From Gnetum montanum (taxonomy: Eukaryota; Streptophyta; Gnetopsida; Gnetales; Gnetaceae): a stretch of DNA of 22,969 bases. This document shows positions 1 through 7,388 of the stretch, piece after piece. The stretch is taken from contig MNCI01004116.1 in assembly GCA_015680685.1 (NCBI GenBank), positions 6,880-29,848 of the forward strand, read 5' to 3'. Made by a program: the position numbers and the translations under genes. Within the stretch, counting starts at the first letter, position 1; every line of letters begins with the position of its first letter. The notes under the pieces were generated by a model that was given only the letters and a program-made list of their open reading frames with translations, did no database searches and was not told where the DNA came from.

Positions 1-308
1 ATTTGAGGTCTTAACACAAATATGCTTTCTTTTCTTTCTATTTCCATTGAATCTTGCTCTATTTCTAGTTTTCTTGTGGAACCATTTCTTTCTCTAGGGA
101 AAATTAGAAGTAGATTCATGGAGTTGTGCTCAAATGTTTTTACAAAATTTTATTTGTTACAAGTAGTTATTATAAGGGCCTCGTAGACTAGGCAATTGAA
201 CAAAATAATGACTCTCAACAACTCACAGTACTTGGCAAAGTTGGATGAATCTCTTTAAGATAAGTCATTTGTAGCTTACACACAATGCATTTATTTCATA
301 TTTCACAA

Positions 309-341
309 CCACACACCGCAACAACACACACACATACTCAC
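309..341. repeat. CA-rich imperfect microsatellite
   Basis: An imperfect run of CA/ACA units (cacacaccgcaacaacacac and following bases) lies in the 3' internal tail upstream of LTR A. It is simple-sequence DNA with no sign of a gene. Confidence 0.6.
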
Positions 342-604
342 ATTAACTACTGAGTCTATTTTGAGATATCTGGGCCTTGGTGTTGCCAGAGACCAGCAAG
401 CACCTAAATCCTGTTTGAGGACACTCGTTGGCAGTCACGTCTCAAATGGTCTCCAACACATAGTTTTGTAATTTCCTTCCATACACTCAGGCACTTGGTG
501 TGTTGCTAGCATCAGTGTGTGTATCGATGTGTTTTTTCATATGTGTCGCTAGTAACCTCATACCTTCCAAATTGTAACAAACTTGTGGATGCGTTTTTAC
601 TCAA

Positions 605-615
605 TCGTGGGGGTA
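605..615 (+). promoter_or_regulatory. Polypurine tract directly before LTR A
   Basis: CGTGGGGGTA abuts the TGATGA start of LTR A. The same CGTGGGGGTA, on the opposite strand, abuts LTR D (19870-19880), and CATGGAGGTA abuts LTR B (2381-2390). Position and conservation mark it as the plus-strand DNA priming site of this LTR family. It shows that LTR A was the 3' LTR of an element extending leftwards. Confidence 0.7.
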
Positions 616-626
616 TGATGAAGCAT

Positions 627-647
627 CTAGTCAACTGTGTTGACTAG
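627..647. repeat. Inverted repeat in U3 of LTR A
   Basis: CTAGTCAAC and GTTGACTAG form perfect 9-bp arms around a 3-base loop near the start of the LTR. The TTGAC/GTCAA core recurs through the U3 of LTRs A and B, amid short degenerate units such as 'catcgacgtg' and 'gttgatgtagcc'. It may be a protein-binding site of the LTR promoter, but that is inference. Confidence 0.55.
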
Positions 648-752
648 GCTACGTTGATGTAGCCTCATTAATGTGACCACATCGACGTGATTTTATCGAT
701 GCATCTTTCCAAGCATTGATGTGGCCTTGTCAATGCAGAGTCCATTTTCCAC

Positions 753-760
753 TATAAATA
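753..760 (+). promoter_or_regulatory. TATA box of LTR A
   Basis: TATAAATA lies 137 bases into the LTR. It is conserved at the matching place in LTR B (2562-2569), LTR C (- strand, about 16521-16529) and LTR D (- strand, 19750-19757). It marks the U3 promoter; transcription would begin roughly 30 bases downstream. Confidence 0.7.
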
Positions 761-930
761 TGTGTGCACCCACTGCCTTTAGGGAACCTTTTGTTCAAGT
801 TGTAGCTAATCTCTTGCAGTTTATTTCCATAGGAGTTAGATTATTTTCCAAGTGCTTGTAGACATAGTTCAAAGAGTGTACAGCTCTTGATTTGAGCATT
901 AATGTACCTAAGCCCATTGGCATGAACAAC

Positions 931-936
931 AATAAA
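931..936 (+). terminator. Polyadenylation signal of LTR A
   Basis: AATAAA sits in the conserved block 'caataaagatcagcttttt'. The same block occurs in LTR B at 2740-2745, and on the - strand in LTR C (16346-16351) and LTR D (19567-19572). It is placed after the TATA box as expected for the R region of an LTR. Confidence 0.65.
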
Positions 937-1518
937 GATCAGCTTTTTGAACATTCCTTGTAGCATTTGAACTAGATTACTTAAGCATTAATAGTTTAAT
1001 ACTTTAATAATTTTAATGATTTTATTATTACACTTTAATAATTTTAATGCTTTTTTTATCGATTTATAGTTATATTATGTTTTAGTAGTCCACTAGAACA
1101 CATAAGCACGACCACCTCAAACATATGTCTGACACTTGGCAACCTAGTGATGCTTAACATCTGGCAACCTAGTAGTGATTAGGACATGCTTGGGATGTGC
1201 ATGGAGGGTGGGACTGGCTACTTATGCTAGAGATAGTTGAGCAATAGTGTAGTGAAATCTTAAATTATCCACCTTTTACTCCCTGTATTAGAAGAATTAG
1301 ATATTACAAATAAAAGAAAACATATAAAAATAATATTCCTTAGTCTCACTTAACCATCATTCTAGAATGTCACAAGTGAGGTTGAGAGGACAATGACCAT
1401 TCCAACTAGGATTTTGAATACTGTGTGTAAGTGCTCATAGTCTTCAAAATTCGACCAAATCACACATGAACACTCATGATTCATATGGTTGGGTGTAGGG
1501 GTACTTCACTACTCATTA

Positions 1519-1530
1519 GGGTATATGCCT
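1519..1530 (+). promoter_or_regulatory. Possible degenerate tRNA-Met primer binding site after LTR A
   Basis: GGGTATATGCC follows the LTR end directly and resembles the plant initiator tRNA-Met primer site TGGTATCAGAGCC with a short deletion and substitutions. The position is right but the match is weak. If correct, LTR A is the 5' LTR of the short element ending at LTR B. Confidence 0.35.
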
Positions 1531-1550
1531 ACAACAAAGTAGAGATTAGC

Positions 1551-2060
1551 ATGAAGGAGTTGTATATAGAAGAGATGACTAAATACATGGAGCTTGCCAA
1601 TCTCCAATATGTAAACCTCATGATGATGATTGTTGAATGGCTATGATTGGAGTTAGAAAAGCATGTGACTAGCTTGTACTTGCTATACAATGTAAACCTC
1701 AAGAACCACAAATAGACTAAGCAAAAGCTTGAGACTGCAAACATTGAACTCGAAGTTCTTAGAGCAAGATTCACTAATCAAAGATCAACTATTAAGAACC
1801 TGACTAGAAGGATGAATGACTACTAGGAATTATAAAATGAAATCAGCCCATTCAACATTGAACACAAATAACTTACTACTTGCTTTGTCAATGTGAAGGA
1901 GCTATTCTTGACAATACCTTGTCCTTGGGATGTGCCCATTTTGGCCCACATTATTGAAGCTTCATGGACTATGCATGATCCTAGGAGTAAGGAGAAGAAG
2001 ATGAAGGCATCATTAGATTCTTTTCGTCATCCATCGAAAGTTGCAGTAGTAGCAGGATAG
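1551..2060 (+). pseudogene. Degenerate coiled-coil ORF (170 codons) inside a short LTR element
   Basis: One frame runs from ATG 1551 to TAG 2058-2060. It is broken by five in-frame stops, at codons 32, 55, 92, 95 and 107. Each is one C-to-T step from CGA, CAG or CAA, and no frameshift is needed. Residues about 56-91 form a clean heptad pattern: L60, L67, F74, I81 and M88 at one position, with A63, L70 and L84 at the other. This predicts a coiled coil. A proline-tryptophan segment (PWDVPILAHII, from about residue 127) and a basic stretch (RSKEKKMKASL) follow. I recognise no gag, protease, RT or integrase motif. Its place between LTR A and LTR B suggests the protein of a non-autonomous retrotransposon, or an accessory ORF left after deletion of gag-pol. 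The start is the first ATG of the open frame and is uncertain. Confidence 0.5.
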
Positions 2061-2390
2061 TTACAATAGCCTTAACCACTAAGAGCACCTGAAGTGGGAG
2101 AATTTCCTTTAAAACCTCAAGACCTTTCATTGCTTGGGACCATTTAACCTTCCTCTTCATCTTCATGCCATTAGAGGAATCACATTTGTCAAGTTTCGTC
2201 CTAGCATTTAATTTTGTAGTCCTAAATACCAAAACTTTTTTTCATGATTATATATCCATACACTCGTGCACTTTATGTTTGTCTATGTGTGTGTTTGTGT
2301 TTGTAGTTTGCTTGTCATAAGTCAATAATCCCATAGCTTCTCAAATTTGTAAAGAACTCAAGGATAAGTTTTCATTTAGTCATGGAGGTA
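2061..2390 (+). mobile_element. 3' internal region of the A/B element, ending in a polypurine tract
   Basis: There is no convincing ORF here on the + strand. The opposite-strand open frame at 1981-2232 has no family resemblance and is judged a shadow. The last ~135 bases align with the segment before LTR A. CATGGAGGTA at 2381-2390 abuts LTR B as its polypurine tract. Confidence 0.5.
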
Positions 2391-3296
2391 TGATGAATCA
2401 TGGATTTCTTGCATTGATTCGGGCTCATCAACTAGGCCCCATCGACTTGGCCTCATTGACTAGGCCCTTGTTAATGCATGATTTGATGTGTTGACGTGGC
2501 CCCATCAATGCATAATTTGATGCATTAACGTAGCCTTGTCAACGTAGTGCCTGTTCTTTCCTATAAATACATGTTCTACCACCATGTTTATGAAATAGCT
2601 ATTATCATAGAGTAGCATAACTCTTGTAGTTTCTTTTCTCTAGAGTTAGAATATTTTCCAAGTGCCCACAATAGGAGTCATTGAGTATACAAATCTTTAT
2701 TTGAGCACTATTGTACCTAGGCACAACAGTGTGTGTCGCAATAAAGATGAGCTTTTTGATTAACCTTACAACACTTTGGCTAGATTAAATATTTTATTTA
2801 TGCATTTAATGTTTAACATAATTTTCTTTAATGCTTTTGAGTAAATTAAGCTAAACTAAGATAGCTAGGTTAAATAGTAATTAAGTAAGCACATAAGTAA
2901 AATCACTTTGAACATGCACATGATGCTTGGTAATCCCATAAATGCTTAACATTTGGTAACCCAATAGCGTTATACGTGTTTAGGATGTGTATGAAAAGTG
3001 GGATCAGATACTTAGGTTAGGATTGGTTAGAGATTAATTAATTAGTTAGAATAAATTTGCCATTAAATTACTTCATTCATTTACTTTAAGAACCAAAAAC
3101 ATAAAACATAAAATAATAAAAATCATATGCCTTGATTACACTTAACCATATCTTTGTAATCAAAAGTGTAATTAGGAAGACAACAAATGATTGTTAGGGC
3201 AAGTTCACTTCCTAGAAGCTAGTGTACTAGAAAATGAGGTGTCCATGAAATTTGACTAGATCACACATGAATGCTTAGTGTATTTGCCGCTCATTA
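2391..3296 (+). mobile_element. LTR B, Ty3/gypsy-family long terminal repeat (906 bp)
   Basis: It starts TGATGA and ends TCATTA. It shares with LTR A the TATA box (TATAAATA 2562-2569), the 'gaatattttccaagtgcc' block, the polyadenylation signal (AATAAAGATGAGC, 2740-2752), the duplicated 'ggtaa(c/t)cc' motif (about 2937-2965) and the 'atcacacatgaatgctta' end block. It is preceded by a polypurine tract but not followed by a primer site, so it is a 3' LTR. The bases after it (tagaa) do not match those before LTR A (gggta). A and B therefore do not bound a simple single insertion. A copia fragment begins immediately to the right, so B either inserted in it or truncated it. Confidence 0.85.
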
Positions 3297-4740
3297 TAGA
3301 AGTTGTTCTTAATTTGGTAACTTTTTCAAGGCATCCTCTAGATTACCTTGGAATATGACTAATTCCTCTTTATCTATGAGAGACTCATCAAATTCCTTTA
3401 GTTCCTCAAATTTTGTTTCTTGAGGAATTTGCTGTTCATTGAATTCAGGATCCTCAACATATTTTGTATTTTAAGATTTAATTATTCTAGGTATGTATGT
3501 GAGACAATAAAATTCAAAACCATTAGATTTTACTGCATATCCAATAAAGTACCCATTGATGGATTTTAGATCCAATTTCTTTAGCCCTAGGTCATACACC
3601 CTTACATTAAGTGAACACCCCATAATGTGCATGTTTCTAAAGTAGGCTTCCATACATTTCATGATTCAAAAGGTGTTTTAGGAATAGAACTTAATGAGAT
3701 CTTGTTTAAGATATACATTGTGATTTTCAAGGCCTCACTCTATAGGGTTAAGGAAAGATTAGAATTATAAGTCATGCATCTTATGATGTTCATAAATATA
3801 TGGTTTCTTATTTCTGCCATACCATTTTGTTGAGGTATTCCTAGCATAGTATACTTGGAAATAATGTCCTCTTCTTAAAAGAAAATTGCAAATGATCCTA
3901 GTGCTTACACCTTTTCTATGTAGTTTCCATATTATTCCCCTTCTTTGTCTATCCTTTATGATCTTGATTTTTCTTTTCTTTTATGTCTTTACCTTAGTTT
4001 TGAATATCTTAAATGCATCTAATGCCTCCACTTCATCAAATAGAAGATAGAAATACATATATCTTGTATGTTCATTAATAAATGAGATAAAATTTCTCTA
4101 ACCATTCAAATAAGGAATGGGAAAAGATCCACAAATATCTATATGTTTGATTTCAAGAATCTTTTAACTTTTATTAGTCTCTTTAATGGCCATTTTAGTC
4201 TAATTTCCCTTGATTCATTCTACACAATTACCAAAGTCATTGGTCATCAAGATACCTATTGAGGCTCAAATCACCCATGCTAGGCATTAGGCCATGATCA
4301 ACAAATTCTAGATAGAAATGGTGGGAGGAAGCAATAGGGTAATTTACCTTTGGTTTTCCTTTCAAAGTGTGTTTGCATCATCTGGTTTTATGTGTGTTTA
4401 ATTGGAGAATGCATTCTTCCAACCTTATTGGATTATTAAAGTATTTACCCATTGTTTGAGTTTTGAAAAGAAAATAATCTTCTACAATAGCCAACTTAAT
4501 CTTGCTACCATTAAAAACTTAGCCTTGTGATGTTGAAATCATTCTTAAATGCAAAAAATTGATAGTTTAGTTGTGTTTTCCAAAATATAAATTCATTATT
4601 ACCATTATTGCATCCATTTCTTTAAATGATTCCCACAACTATGAATCAAACTTTGCATACTAACATCAATTTTTATGTAGTTGGCTATTTTTAAATTTTT
4701 CAAAGGACATAATTTTTCATCAAAAAAATGAGATTAATAG
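3297..4740 (-). pseudogene. Ty1/copia pol fragment: integrase region, decayed
   Basis: Read right to left on the - strand, the order is that of plant copia pol. A GAG-pre-integrase-like tail is near 4260-4310 (VDHGLMPSMGD). 'CIKGK' follows near 4200, then an integrase start with HIDICGSFP near 4121-4145 and 'FINEHTRYMYFYLLF' near 4040-4085. Next come GIPQQNGMAEIRN near 3805-3845 with the third catalytic glutamate, and the post-integrase block VRVYDLGLKKLD..INGYFIGYAVKSNGFEFYC at 3490-3602. The linker toward RT runs out at 3297, where LTR B begins; RT and RNase H are absent. Several frameshifts and stops mean it cannot be active. The family call is firm; the right boundary near 4740 is approximate. 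Confidence 0.85.
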
Positions 4741-4750
4741 AAACTTGATT

Positions 4751-4870
4751 AATGGCAAGCTTATGGTGGTGGTTATGTTGCCACACCATGAAGGTTGTGG
4801 ATGTAACGTCCTAGGTGTGGAGAACATGGGTTACGTAATGACTATAGAGGTGGTGTAATTGATGATGGTA
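4751..4870 (+). repeat. Left arm of a long imperfect inverted repeat
   Basis: This segment matches, in reverse complement, 8280-8395. The shared anchors are 'aatggcaagctt', 'ggatgtaac', and 'gaacatggg' followed by 'acgtaatg'. The intervening DNA is about 3.4 kb. Sequence outside the left arm near 4261-4310 also resembles 8455-8505 in reverse ('ttgttgatcatggcc' shared). The arms may therefore be part of a larger inverted duplication of copia-derived DNA rather than transposon ends. Confidence 0.6.
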
Positions 4871-5240
4871 TGCAGATTTTGTTGGAAAATACTGTAAATG
4901 TCCATGCTCTTTGGTCGGTAATCTAGGTCACCGGCAAACTCAGTGGCAGAAATGGCAGAATCAAACACGATTGATTACCTGCTTTTAAAAATGGCTACGG
5001 AGTGTCTGAGAATCTGTTTCTTGCAAGGGTTACTCTGTGGCTAGCTATTTTTGTGTTGGGTTTGGTGTCAACAGGCACGATCTCTCTCTGCTTGATGTTG
5101 TGGAAACTGATCTATTTGAGGAACTTGATTTGTTTCAAAAGTTTCAGGCTGCTTTCTTTCAGGCAGTTTCCATTGAATGATGTCAATCCTTACCTGTTTT
5201 ATCAAGTATTTGTGGTTAGAAAGGTTGGAAAATGTTAAAA
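4871..5240 (+). other. Gene-like, less AT-rich segment of unknown identity
   Basis: This segment is visibly less AT-rich than its surroundings. The + strand has an open frame of 78 codons from ATG 5002 to 5238 (SENLFLARVTLWLAIFVLG at the start), rich in hydrophobic residues. Another frame contains an acidic stretch (LSLLDVVETDLFEELDLF, about 5085-5140) that ends at a TGA near 5178. 'gtgtcaacag' near 5075 could be a splice acceptor joining different frames. I recognise no family. It may be a captured gene fragment or chance open sequence. Confidence 0.25.
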
Positions 5241-5423
5241 ATGACTATTCATATGTTAGAAATGGACATCATTCAAGTTATGTTAGAAATACATATTCTG
5301 AAGGTCTTGAGGCACCAAGTTGGACAAGGAGTGTTTGACTTCACCAATGTGTCTAGAAGGTTAAAATTTTTAGGAAACCACTCTTCATTTGCTCAAAAAT
5401 ATTTTTAGAGTCAAAAGTAACAA

Positions 5424-5530
5424 CACAAAAAATGAGATATTTTGAGAGGTCACCCATCTCATCTTAGTATTACTTTAGAACAAACACACTTAATTATGGA
5501 ATCTTTATCTCATTTGCTACCAAAACATCA
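5424..5530 (-). ncRNA. 5S rRNA-like sequence, degenerate (Cassandra-type or 5S-derived SINE remnant)
   Basis: On the - strand the segment follows plant 5S rRNA. 'gATGGGTGACCTC', corresponding to the box C region, is intact (GGTCACCCATC at 5449-5459 on the + strand). 'AGTAaTACTA' and the box A region 'TTAAGtGTGtTTG' are close matches, and the approach 'AGAtTCCatA' fits the preceding 5S segment. It carries a 3-base insertion before the box C region and many transitions. Cassandra LTR elements of plants and some SINEs carry 5S sequences. No LTR pair or SINE tail is visible here, so it could also be a dispersed 5S pseudogene. The resemblance covers roughly 5S positions 20-110. Confidence 0.6.
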
Positions 5531-5692
5531 ATTTGAATTTCATGCTAGAATTTTCCCTCTTGAAATATTTATTTTTTCTTGGCCAACATCAATTTGAACT
5601 TTTCCATTTTTGATGGTTTTTAAAATTTTCGTGAATTGCTAGGAAAAGTTTCATCTAACGGCAACTTTTCCAATGGCCAAAATTGCCAAAAA

Positions 5693-5912
5693 AGGTAGCT
5701 TTCTCCAACACGGACGATGCCTGTGGGTGCTAGAAGTGGTAGCTTTTTTGATGCCAGCAGTTTCCACGGGTGCTAGGGGAGGTGGCTTTTTCTGGGTATT
5801 GACGATGTCCTCGGGTACTAAGGGAGGTGATTTGTTTTAGCGGTAGCAATGTCCATGGGTGCGAGGATGCAGGCTTTTCCGATGCCAATAGTGTTAGCAG
5901 GTGATGAGGGAG
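5693..5912. repeat. Minisatellite, about five units of 42-45 bp
   Basis: Units begin near 5693, 5735, 5780, 5825 and 5869. The pattern is approximately 'aggtggcttttt', then 'gatgccagca', then 'tgtccacgggtgctaggg'. The units are richer in G and C than the flanks. The - strand is open across most of it (5730-5942) because the repeat happens to lack stops; no protein family is suggested. Confidence 0.7.
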
Positions 5913-5942
5913 AAGGGTTACAAGAATATTTCCATTTTTCAC

Positions 5943-6218
5943 TTTGCTTTGATTCAGGATAGAAATAAATGTTCATAGCAATAAACAAGGCAACGTTGAC
6001 CTGATGAAAGATAAGTTCATGTGATTAATGTGGTACCATTAGGAACCTGAATTTTGTCATGGTGTTACAGGTTTTGTTTTTGTTTTTGTTTTTGTTTTTC
6101 TTCAATTTTGCACTATTTTCATGGCTGCTTTTTATGCCAGTAATTCATGATGACGTTACAAATGCATGAACAACATGAAATTTCAGCACAGCTACTAATG
6201 ATTATTGTTGTTCCAAAG
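5943..6218. other. Unassigned spacer with a GTTTTT microsatellite
   Basis: The only feature is an uninterrupted (GTTTTT)n run at about 6071-6099. A CTAAT branch-point-like sequence and CAAAG at 6214-6218 come shortly before the exon-like frame that starts at 6219. Otherwise nothing is recognised. Confidence 0.5.
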
Positions 6219-6426
6219 ATGGGCAGTAGAACAAATAATGAGACAGTCATATGAGAATATGAATACAATGGCAAAGGACAAAACACAGAATGATACAATG
6301 GAGCTCAAGGAAGTGTTGATGCATAAATATTGGACATATCAATGCTTTGAAAAAACTCGTTTGAGGAGACTATTACCTTGGGTGCCTCCTGGATGGGTAC
6401 AGAAACCTAGGAATAGTATCAGCTAA
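6219..6426 (+). pseudogene. Possible captured terminal exon, unknown gene
   Basis: An open frame runs through about 70 codons to TAA at 6424-6426. It begins after 'ctaatgattattgttg' and CAAAG, which resemble a plant branch point, pyrimidine-rich tract and 3' splice site. The encoded sequence looks protein-like rather than random. It begins WAVEQIMRQSYENMNTMAK and ends with RLRRLLPWVPPGWVQKP, a basic, tryptophan- and proline-rich tail. I do not recognise the family. No upstream exon could be joined to it, and it lies within a repeat-filled block, so it is most likely a captured or duplicated gene fragment. The splice reading is inference; an open frame from 6205 with no intron is the alternative. 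Confidence 0.35.
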
Positions 6427-6810
6427 AGAGCGCTATGTGATGTTTTAAAACAAAATAAATTAAACTGAAAAGTTGGGAGAATTCAAATTAAATAATTACG
6501 TTGAACTTTAAGACTTCATGAAAACATAGTAGGTAGCAAGAATATTTAAATTCTTACTTGGACCTCTACTGTTACTATTGGTTCGTGTTGTCTCATCATT
6601 GCAAATGCCACTACAACTGATATTGCTTGTAGTTGCTAGGAGAGGGAGAGAGAGAGATCTGTTCAATGTCAGCATCACACGCCTCACTGTCTTCTACCAT
6701 GTAACATGTCGTTGGTGACAGAAAATCTACAGAGGCTGCCTATTGTAACTTTACTATTGCTAAAGAGAAATAAAAAAGGGAGAACCCTAATATAGTTGCT
6801 AGTTAAAATC
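6427..6810. repeat. Partial upstream copy and GA-rich DNA
   Basis: 'ggagagggagagagagagatct' sequence types occur near 6640-6660, and 'aaaatctacagag' near 6723. Both recall the start of the two larger repeat copies at 6811 and 7389. This suggests an older, deleted third copy. No gene is visible. Confidence 0.4.
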
Positions 6811-7388
6811 TACAGAGAAAGGGAGAGAGAGAGATCTATTCCACTACCAACCACCATTAGGATTCATGGTTTTATCCACTACTATTTGTTGGGGAAGGGA
6901 GGAGAGAGAGAAAGATGATGCTACTGTCTGCTTTGCATGCTGCAAACATGTCATTCACAACCTCTATTTCCTAGCACACATGCCATTCTTTCTACCATGT
7001 GCACCACCAAAGAGAGGAAAGGCTGGCCTCATTGAGTGCGAGGATGTTTCTAGTGAGAGAGAGGGGAGGCTATAAGTGCTGCCCATCGTCTACCATCATG
7101 TCACTACCATTGTTGTGATCGCCACTATCACATGCCCTACCTGAGAGGGGAGAGGCTAGTCGATGATGATATGTCAAAGAAAGAAAAATTTCCATTTGCT
7201 GGTTTCTTCTAGAGAGGGGGTCCTCAATAGATGATTCACCTACCACCTATTGATTGGTCCCCCACTGTTGCTAAGAGTCCCCTACTTCGTTTGCAATCAT
7301 TTGCAGTGCACCCTACTACTATAAGAGAGAGAGAGGGAAGGAAAGAGAAGAAAAAGAGAGGATCCTACTGTAGTCATTGATTTAGATA
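6811..7388. repeat. GA-rich tandem repeat, copy 1
   Basis: It begins 'tacagagaaaggg' and contains GA microsatellite tracts, 'ctaccaacca', 'cctagcacaca', 'tagtgagagagagggga', 'catcatgtcactaccattgt', 'tctagagaggg' and 'gttgctaagagtc' in that order. Every one of these recurs in the same order in the next ~600 bases. The unit is therefore a large tandem duplication, not a simple GA microsatellite. Open frames inside it (for example 6866-7075) are not preserved in the other copy, so they are not genes. Confidence 0.75.

Larger units (their letters stand above)
1..615 (+). mobile_element. 3' internal tail of a Ty3/gypsy-family LTR element entering from the left
   Basis: This stretch has no recognisable coding sequence. 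Its right part (about 478-615) aligns by eye with the DNA just upstream of LTR B (about 2255-2390). Shared points are CCATACACTC, a TG-rich stretch and the final purine-rich tract. A 'gagtctattt' segment near 352 is also found upstream of LTR D on the opposite strand (near 19990). It is therefore read as the 3' untranslated internal region of an element whose 3' LTR is LTR A. The rest of that element lies outside the window. The first 300 bases show nothing identifiable. Confidence 0.5.
616..1518 (+). mobile_element. LTR A, Ty3/gypsy-family long terminal repeat (903 bp)
   Basis: The repeat begins TGATGA and ends TCATTA, a decayed form of the TCATCA seen in LTR D. It aligns along its length with LTR B in the same orientation, and with LTRs C and D in reverse. 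Shared internal points are a TATAAATA box (753-760), a 'ttccaagtgc' block, a leader near 'gagcattaatgtacctaagc', an AATAAAGAT polyadenylation signal (931-936), duplicated 'ggcaacctag' motifs (1138-1172) and a terminal block with 'ttgggtgtaggggtac'. A polypurine tract precedes it and a primer-site-like sequence follows, so it may have served both as a 3' and a 5' LTR. Divergence from B is high, so it is old. Confidence 0.85.

Noticed and set aside
1981-2232. 83-codon ORF on the - strand
   Set aside because: It overlaps the end of the + strand coiled-coil frame antisense and has no recognisable motif.
616-3296. Single intact two-LTR element (A to B) with target duplication
   Set aside because: The flanking 5-mers gggta and tagaa differ and a polypurine tract precedes A, so it is not a simple insertion.
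3297-3310. Primer binding site after LTR B
   Set aside because: The sequence tagaagttgttc has no resemblance to TGGTATCAGAGC or another tRNA 3' end.
5730-5942. 70-codon protein gene on the - strand
   Set aside because: The frame is open because it runs through a stop-free minisatellite unit; there is no family resemblance.
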